Position numbers and translations under genes: made by a program
The notes under the pieces: model-generated
Told to the model about the DNA's origin: nothing
What the model saw: only the letters and a program-made list of their open reading frames with translations
Database searches by the model: none
Shown: piece by piece, positions 58,123-64,000 of the stretch
Position numbering within the stretch: the stretch's first letter is position 1
Layout: each line of letters starts with the position of its first letter
NCBI GenBank assembly: GCA_025765615.1
Contig: JAIVFJ010000030.1
Location: 388,479-452,478 of the forward strand
Length of the DNA: 64,000 bases
Direction: 5' to 3'
Source of the DNA: Zopfochytrium polystomum
Lineage: Eukaryota; Chytridiomycota; Chytridiomycetes; Chytridiales; Chytridiaceae

Positions 58123-60193
58123 ATGGCTCCTTGCGCCGCGGTGGGCACTCTGCCACTGTCCGGGGACATCGCAACTTGCGCCCACACCCTGGCGTCGACA
58201 TCTCTCGTCCCGGCCGACTCTATCCCAGCAACTCTTGCTTCTAATGAGCTCCTCGCGCTGTCCGCCTACAATGCCTCCGATGCCTGCCTCGCCGTGGCAA
58301 ATCAGTTCTTGTGCGGCGTTTCGCTTCCACTCTGTGGAAATGATGGTGGAGTCAGTCGACAGTCGTCAATTAGTCCTAGACCTCCACCATCTGAATCTGA
58401 CTCCATTCCAGACGCTTCCTTCCTATTGTATCCTTGTGTCACCGCCTGCTCCTCATTTCTACAGAGTTGTGGCCCGTACTTCGGGAATTCAACCTTGTGG
58501 CCCTTCTCATGCTACGGAAATTTGGGATTTGTGAACGTTACGCTTTCAAACACAAACTGTTTGGATCCAACCGACACACTCACCGACACGCTCACAGAAT
58601 CATTCACGGACACTCCCGAAGAAACGCCAACGCGAACCGAGAACGAATCAAGCTCAAATTTCACGTCCAGCCCCTCTTCAACCAGCGCGATAACAGCCGC
58701 AGCAGATAGTCCATCTGGTAGTGTTTCTTCTGGCCCCTCGGGTTTGCCGACAGCATCACCCAGCCCTTCAACTGGCACTGGCAACTCATCCACAGGACTG
58801 GTTTGCCCTCCACCTCTTGAGCTGACATCAGAGCCTGCGGGCGTTTGCATTTTCAACTGTTGCCTTCCATGCCCTGCTGCCTTCACTGCCGAAAAACCTG
58901 GCTATCTCGAGTCTCTGTGGAAATACAACCATGCTACGTTTGCATTTTCCGCCGTCATTTGCGCGGCGCTTGTGATCATCACTTTCGTGGCGCTACCAAA
59001 CCGTCGTACCCCACACGGGGCGTATGTAATTTCACTCAACATTGCAATAGCCTTGGAGGCCGTATCCATTCTGATTAGCATCCCCAACCCTGCCGCAACG
59101 CTGTGCGATGGAAGGTTTGCCCCAGCAGACCCGCTTGGAAATCGCCGTTGCATGACCCAGGTATTTGACTGAATTCTCATCGAGGGAAAGTTAATTTTTT
59201 TCAGGCCTTTCTTTTCATTCTGGGGCTGAACGGGATTGTTCTTTCCGTTTTTGTAATCTTACTAAATTTGCACCTTACCGTCATGTGGGGAAATAAGGTT
59301 CGTAATGCGTAAATCTTCATTCTCTCAACGTTTTCTTCCCAGCTTTTGGAAAGACGATACTTAGTAATATTGTGTCTCATTTGGGGTTTGGCTGTATTTT
59401 CGGCGCTGATTCCTACACTTCTGAGAAAAATGTCGGCAATGCCTGTAAGCCAACAATTCCTTTCCTTTAAGGCGCAGGGCTAACCGAATATTCTTTAAGG
59501 GATTTGTCTGCTTGATCGACATAGATAGCCTTGTGCCATTAGTTTTTGGACCTGAGGCCATTTTCATTTTTGGAGCCTTCATTTTGCAAGTCGCGACTCT
59601 CGTGTACTCCGTACGAAATTCTCGGAAAGGGGTTCCAACAACGGATGTCAAAAGACACATCGTGCGTCGAGAAATTCGAACGCAATGGCGCGGTGTGATC
59701 CTCTCCCTACTTTTTCAACTAAGCTGGTCCGGACTCTTGGCGCTGTACTTTCTTTACAAGCAGCTCATTGCGGACATTTCTTATAATCCCAAAGAAGCTG
59801 GTTCGAACCCGTGGGTAAAGGATTGGTACCTTTGTCTCATTAGGAACCAGCCGAATGGCCAAGCTGCCTGCTACAACATAGTCGAGTAAGTCTCATCTCC
59901 CGATCTGCGTTATACTTTGTGACTTATTCGTCCACCACGACATACCATTTGATCCAAGAGCAAATACCCCAAAAGTTGCATTTGTCGCGTTTTTTTTGGA
60001 TATCCATCTATCCGGCGGTATATTCTCATTTTTGATTTTTGTCGCTACAAATTTCGGCGTGCTCTATGACTGGCGCGAAGTTCTATTCCCGAGTTTGAGC
60101 CGGAGGACACGAACGGAAATCATTGTGACGTCGGAGGACATGATTAGTTTGGATCCCACACAGCCTCGTCGGTTTCTCAAAAGCTATAAGTGA
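58123..60193 (+). CDS. Frizzled/Smoothened-like seven-helix receptor
   Basis: A class F-type receptor as known from Dictyostelium and some early-branching fungi. The extracellular region has a Cys-rich part (residues about 1-150: CAHTL, ACLAVANQFLCGVSLPLC, FLLYPCVTACSSFLQSCG), a Ser/Thr-rich linker, then the membrane-proximal cysteines CPPPLEL...C..NCCLPCP. Helices: TM1 ATFAFSAVICAALVIITFVA, TM2 YVISLNIAIALEAVSILIS, TM3 (about 59215-59275), TM4 (about 59345-59410), TM5 IFIFGAFILQVATLVYS, TM6 VILSLLFQLSWSGLLALYFL, and TM7 GIFSFLIFVATNFGVLYDW. The short tail lacks an obvious KTxxxW motif. Introns are at about 59161-59203, 59298-59341, 59443-59500 and 59886-59960. No clear signal peptide is seen. 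Ligand and pathway are unknown. Confidence 0.85.
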
Positions 60194-61080
60194 ATAGTGC
60201 AGCGTCCCAGGAGTAAATAATATATATAGTGGGGCCACTGTCTTCGCAGCACTTTCCCGTCCGATGTTTGTTTAGCTTCAATTCAGAACAGAACGGCACT
60301 GACCGCGGTGGGGGTTGCAAACCCAATCCGATGTGTGTAGGCGACAAAATGTACTGGCATAATTTCCCGGTGTTGAACAGAGACAAGGTACTCGATACTG
60401 CCCGACAAAGGTCACAGAAAAAAAAAAGGAAAACAGGGAAAAGTTTGGAAAAGAAACCGCTATCCTTACGACAGGAACCAAACCTTAAAAAAAAAAAATA
60501 AAATAAAAAAAAAAAAGTTGGTGTTTGGCACAATCGAGAGCAACAGGGCCAGGGGTGTTGATTGGCCAGTTTTTTTTATAAAACAGAAAGTTCGTTTGGT
60601 TTTGCGATTTTTCCCCATCAAGCCCTCCTAAGCTGATATCTCTGCAAAGTTGCCCGGTAAGAACGCGACCCCAACGCAACCACGATTGTTGGTGTGGCGG
60701 CTCTTTCACAGGTGAGACAAAGCGGCCAAAAACAAGAGAGAGTGAGAGAGAGAGAAGAGAGCGAGAGAGTGTGTGCGTGGGCGGCACGCTCAGTGTTAAC
60801 GAAAGAAAAAGGTTCCATTTCACGGAACGAAGCAACTGTCGGAAACATCCTTCGCTTTTATCAATAGTACATGAGGGGTAAGTGCAAAATGCAGGTGGAT
60901 TTATTGGACATCGTTCTAAAACAAATAATTTTCTATGCAGGCATTCAGTATTTTGTGCAATCATTGACCTGTTCCACCAAAGGCTCTGCTTATTGAGTAA
61001 GTTATATGTACAGGCAGGGGAATGTTCTTGCAAAAGGTAATCTAGTGCAGTGCTAAGTAGTAGGTACACATATTAGAATT
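60194..61080. other. Intergenic DNA with A-tracts and GA repeat
   Basis: No gene is recognised. It has A-rich runs at 60419-60428 and 60489-60517 and a GA-rich tract at about 60737-60770. The open frames on the minus strand are low-complexity Leu/Ser. Confidence 0.5.
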
Positions 61081-61099
61081 AACATCACCAGGTGACCAA

Positions 61100-61573
61100 T
61101 CACCAGGTCACCAATTCGATCCCAAACTCAGGCCTTGGCCTGATTTTTTTTCTCTCCCCTCCCACTTTTTGTTGAAGCATCGGCTGGTTCCTGATAACAT
61201 TGGCAATTGTGAAAGTCAATTGGCTTCAGCTTTGGCACCCACTAATCATTTTCATCAGGACTCTTCCAACAGCACCTGATGGGTGCCAATGCAACCCCCA
61301 TTTTGATGGTGCTGCTACTGTTGAAGTTGCAGTGTAGAAGGCGATGTCGTGAGTGAAGGCAGCGTTGCGAGAAGGCGCGAAGCGAAGCAAGTGGCCGAGA
61401 GGTAGAAAGTAAGAAACGATATTACTGAGGTTTGAATCGAGGGCTTGTACAAGGGAGCGAGCATAGCAAGTTACCAAGGGCAAGTGGGCAAAGAGAGCTT
61501 GTTTTAGACAGGGACTAGCAAATTGAAGTGAAAGTTCCTTTTTTTTCAATAAGAAAGCTCTGCCCAATTTATA
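61100..61573 (-). mobile_element. Possible LTR-like or transposon-derived segment
   Basis: On the minus strand, TATAAAT (61567-61573) is followed by about 450 bases of Leu/Ser-type CT-rich DNA without a conserved protein. It ends in nested GGTGACC/GGTCACC words (61083-61112), where a primer-binding site could lie. A similar arrangement (TATAAAAG after CTGCAG) is at 13350 on the minus strand. No reverse transcriptase is seen. Weak evidence. Confidence 0.25.
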
Positions 61574-62333
61574 CTCCTGCAGGGAGGTTGACCAGTTTTC
61601 CTGTTTTGCCTATCTGAACAAGTTGCAAACTGCTTCAGACAGGACTTTGCTCTGGGGAGGTGTTGTAAACCCCTTCCCACAGAGGGACAGTGATTTGAAA
61701 TATTCAGAGCATTTCATATCAACCATGCTCCGTGTGGAGCCCTGTGTGCAAGCAATCTACTCAAGCCAAAGACTTGACCCCAGACAAAAAGTGGAGGGGC
61801 AAATCCAGTCTGCTGGCTGTATCCTTCTGTGAAAACGACAGCAAATGCGATACTTGAGTCGGCTGACATTTCCCCACCACAGCAACCCCACAGCCCCAAG
61901 GACCAATCACGCCAAGTCGTACCCAGCAGCAATACCATCAGAGAAAGTGGAACAGGCACCAGAGTTTATCCATGGAGCAGCAGAAGAGCATTCAGCCAAC
62001 AAATTCCACTGCCGCCCAGTGTTTCAGTTACATCCAACACAGTCGATACCCACCAGCACCTCCACCACCAAAGGAAAAATCAGGAAAGGCCTCATTGGCA
62101 TCTACACCAGGTGTGTAACGGTGGTACCAGTTACATTTGTGGCCGGAGGTCACATGAAGGTCATGTGTGTGGGAGACAGTCACATACACGTGGAAAGCAT
62201 CTGGGTTGGCCTGCTGTTGCGTTTTCCTTGCCCCTTTCCTCATTTTGTTGCAGCTGGATTTGTTGATGAGGCCTTTCCCTTTGTTTTTGCAGCTAGTGTT
62301 GATCTTGATGACGCCTTTCCTGTTTTTTTCTGG
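61574..62333. other. Repeat-like DNA without a recognised gene
   Basis: About 760 bases resembling 11.2-12.7 kb in word composition. The open frames (for example 61845-62402) show no protein motif and are judged chance. Confidence 0.4.
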
Positions 62334-62456
62334 GCTAATGCATTGGATCCCAGGGCGTTCCCTGGTGGTCAAAGCGGTAAGCCTGCATACCTAGCAGCCT
62401 AGTAATGCTCCAACCAAATTGTTTTACCTTGACCTTGACAACCTGTCGCACACCAA
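62334..62456 (+). repeat. Dispersed repeat, copy 2 (tRNA-derived, SINE-like)
   Basis: Aligns with 11035-11155. Here the A-box is a full consensus match (TGGTCAAAGCG for TRGYNNARNNG), and CTGC-ATACCTA-GCAG forms a 4-bp stem with a 7-base loop like an anticodon arm. The two copies share GCATTGG at the left and the CTTGAC.AC..(G/A)TC(G/A)CAC region at the right. Confidence 0.62.
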
Positions 62457-63047
62457 CAGATGCCAGCAAAACCCTGGATGTCAGTGAACAACCTCTGGAC
62501 ATTAGCACAGTGGAGGGAGTGTCAGGTCTTTGCAGGACTGGAGGCATAATCCATACATTTCTGAAAGCCTGTGTTGTCTCTGCCCTTGAGTTGGTGAAGG
62601 CCTGCTCGGTGCTAGGAAGGATCTACAAAGCCCCTGAGTTCATGGAACTACTTGAAAGCCTAAGGCCCGTCCCCAGAGTTTGTTTTGGACCACAAGGAAA
62701 TCTGTGCTATACTGAATGGAGTCTGCTGCCTCTGTGAAAAAAAAGTGCTTCAATCTTTGTAAATAATTGGTGGTATGGGACACTCAGCCAACTGGAGCAG
62801 TTCAAGTTTGGACCACTGCATTCCAATCAGAGATGCCTGTTTGCAAAACGCTGACCTTTTGGAAATTCTTTTGGAACTTGCCGACTATGGGTCTTCATCT
62901 TCAGGGGCTCATCTATAGTCTAGTGGCAAAAGGGATAAGACAAGTCTTTAAGATGGGAAGCTCCTGGTTATTAGCAGAGCCAGTACCCTGGATTCAGCTC
63001 AAACTCAACGAAGATGGATGATGTGGTTCAATTCTGTCTTTATTCAA
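62457..63047. other. Repeat-like DNA without a recognised gene
   Basis: No protein motif. It contains a second A-box-like TGGCAAAAGGG at 62931-62941 within TAGTCTAGTGGCAAAAGGG, reminiscent of the D-arm of Glu/Asp tRNAs. Confidence 0.35.
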
Positions 63048-63120
63048 GGACAGCTAGACCAAGTGGAGTTACTCAATGAAGAGTACCCCACAGGCCCCAG
63101 GTTCAAGCCCTGACTATCCA
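63048..63120 (+). repeat. tRNA-like fragment with a strong pol III B-box
   Basis: GGTTCAAGCCC at 63100-63110 is a near-perfect B-box inside CCAGG-TTCAAGC-CCTG, a plausible T-arm (four of five pairs). TAGACCAAGTGG upstream is an imperfect A-box. The acceptor ends GGACAGC and GACTATCC pair at five of seven positions. The D-arm and anticodon arm do not fold well, so this is probably a decayed tRNA-derived element and not a working tRNA gene. Confidence 0.35.
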
Positions 63121-63595
63121 ACATGGTGACCAACAGGCAGCAGTTCAACAAAGGAATGCCCTAAGGCAGTATGGCATCTGCCAGTATCACAGAGACAGAG
63201 CTCAATGTGAGAACCAACCAGGTAGGGGAAGGAAGAGAAAGGAAAGGGAAGGAAACCTCACCCCAGCTTGGCATACAACACACTGGCCTGGGGAAATCAT
63301 ACCTCTACTAGCTTGGTCTGGTAGCACTGGCCTAGGGAGAAACACCAAAGAGGAAAGAAAAGGATTGGTTGTTACCCAGGTAGGATTTATTGAGAGAGAG
63401 TAGATCTATATCTATCTATATAATAAAAAAAACAAGGATTTGCGGCTAAACTGTTTTCTAATTGAAATTAGTGAAGTGGGGGGGGGTCTAACGTTTTGTC
63501 TTTGGTGCCCAATCAAAACTTGGCGGAAAAATCGGAAAAGGAAGGAGCTCCATGGGTTGTCTGACTGGTAGTCACTGACCTGTCTGTCTCTCTGT

Positions 63596-63776
63596 CTCTT
63601 CGCTCTGTCCCTCTCTCTCTCTGTCTCTCTCTTCTGGGACTGACAGGTCAATAGGCTGTCTGTCTCTTTATCTGTCTCTCCATCTCTTCGCTCTATCGGT
63701 CTCTCTCTGTCTCTCTCTCTTTCTTTCCCTATCTCTCTGTCTCTCTGTCTCTCACCCTCTCTCTCTCCCTCCCTCA
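63596..63776. repeat. CT/GTCT-rich simple repeat tract
   Basis: About 180 bases built from CTCT and CTGT words with a few unique interruptions. It overlaps no gene. Confidence 0.9.
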
Positions 63777-63941
63777 AACTTTTGTCTTCAGTCCCAATCA
63801 AAACTCGCCATTTGATGACCGATACAGTAGTCCTTTGCATTTGGAGGGAAAAAAACCTTGTCAAGAGACACTCAAGACTGCACCCTCCACCACCACCACC
63901 CCCCACCACCTTGCCACTGCCCTCCACCGCCTTCCCACTGC

Positions 63942-64000
63942 CAGATCAACGTCAGATCAACATCAGATTGTTGTCAGATCATCAGATCATCATCAGATCG
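63942..64000. repeat. CAGATCA-type tandem repeat at the window edge
   Basis: CAGATCA words recur (CAGATCAACGT, CAGATCAACAT, CAGATTGTTGT, CAGATCAT) at 7-12 base spacing and run off the end of the window. Confidence 0.8.

Noticed and set aside
59805..59820. GGTTCGAACCC, a perfect tRNA B-box
   Set aside because: It lies inside a conserved exon of the Frizzled-like gene (EAGSNPW) and no cloverleaf surrounds it.
61845..62402. 185-codon frame as a gene
   Set aside because: It runs into the dispersed repeat, has no motif and matches the composition of the surrounding non-coding DNA.
61100..63400. A complete retrotransposon with gag and pol
   Set aside because: No reverse transcriptase, integrase or protease motif occurs in any frame.
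1..64000. CRISPR array, bacterial operon, rRNA or clear functional tRNA gene
   Set aside because: No regularly spaced repeats, no rRNA-like sequence and no convincing full cloverleaf were seen; the DNA is eukaryotic with introns throughout.

Overview
The window is nuclear DNA of a fungus, most probably a zoosporic (chytrid-type) one. Genes are closely packed on both strands and interrupted by many GT-AG introns, mostly 40-100 nt long. Products include fungal or mitochondrial housekeeping proteins (MTG1, COX11, CDS1, dihydroorotase, DSK2, MPDU1, USE1) together with families usually lost from yeasts and moulds: a Frizzled-type receptor, a ZZZ3-like protein, a double cyclic-nucleotide-binding-fold protein and a decayed Fanzor (eukaryotic TnpB). 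The lineage is an inference from gene content; no rRNA or other phylogenetic marker is present.

Layout. 1-9.3 kb: the 5' part of a zinc alcohol dehydrogenase (minus), MTG1 GTPase, and a ZFC3H1/Red1-like RNA-decay scaffold. 9.3-13.9 kb: gene-poor, repeat-like DNA holding a dispersed repeat with a pol III A-box and an LTR-like segment with a TATA box and a four-unit heat-shock element. 13.9-20 kb: a mucin-like single-pass membrane protein and a cyclic-nucleotide-binding-fold protein. 20-29 kb: ELG1/ATAD5 clamp unloader (minus), COX11 (minus), CDP-diacylglycerol synthase, a DHHC palmitoyltransferase, and a Fanzor remnant. 29-35.7 kb: a membrane-anchored SMP lipid-transfer protein that also appears to carry START-like and GOLD-like domains, MPDU1 (minus), and the SNARE USE1. 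35.8-46.8 kb: an ankyrin-coiled coil-RasGEF protein (minus), dihydroorotase, ornithine decarboxylase antizyme with a candidate +1 frameshift site, a gephyrin-type molybdenum cofactor enzyme (minus), and a ZZZ3-like Myb/ZZ protein. 48-57.3 kb: PH-domain protein, unrecognised coiled-coil protein (minus), PPR-like mitochondrial protein, DSK2, TMEM234 and SERF (all three minus). 58.1-60.2 kb: Frizzled-like receptor. 60.2-64 kb: a second repeat-rich tract sharing a repeat with the first, and ending in simple repeats.

Several neighbours share very short divergent promoters (MPDU1/USE1 26 bp, RasGEF/dihydroorotase 78 bp, COX11/CDS1 85 bp). Genes are otherwise functionally unrelated and there are no operons. 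Several products concern membranes and lipids (CDS1, SMP protein, MPDU1, USE1, palmitoyltransferase), but I see no cluster logic beyond compact packing. Exon boundaries were inferred by eye from reading frame and splice consensus, so internal boundaries are approximate.
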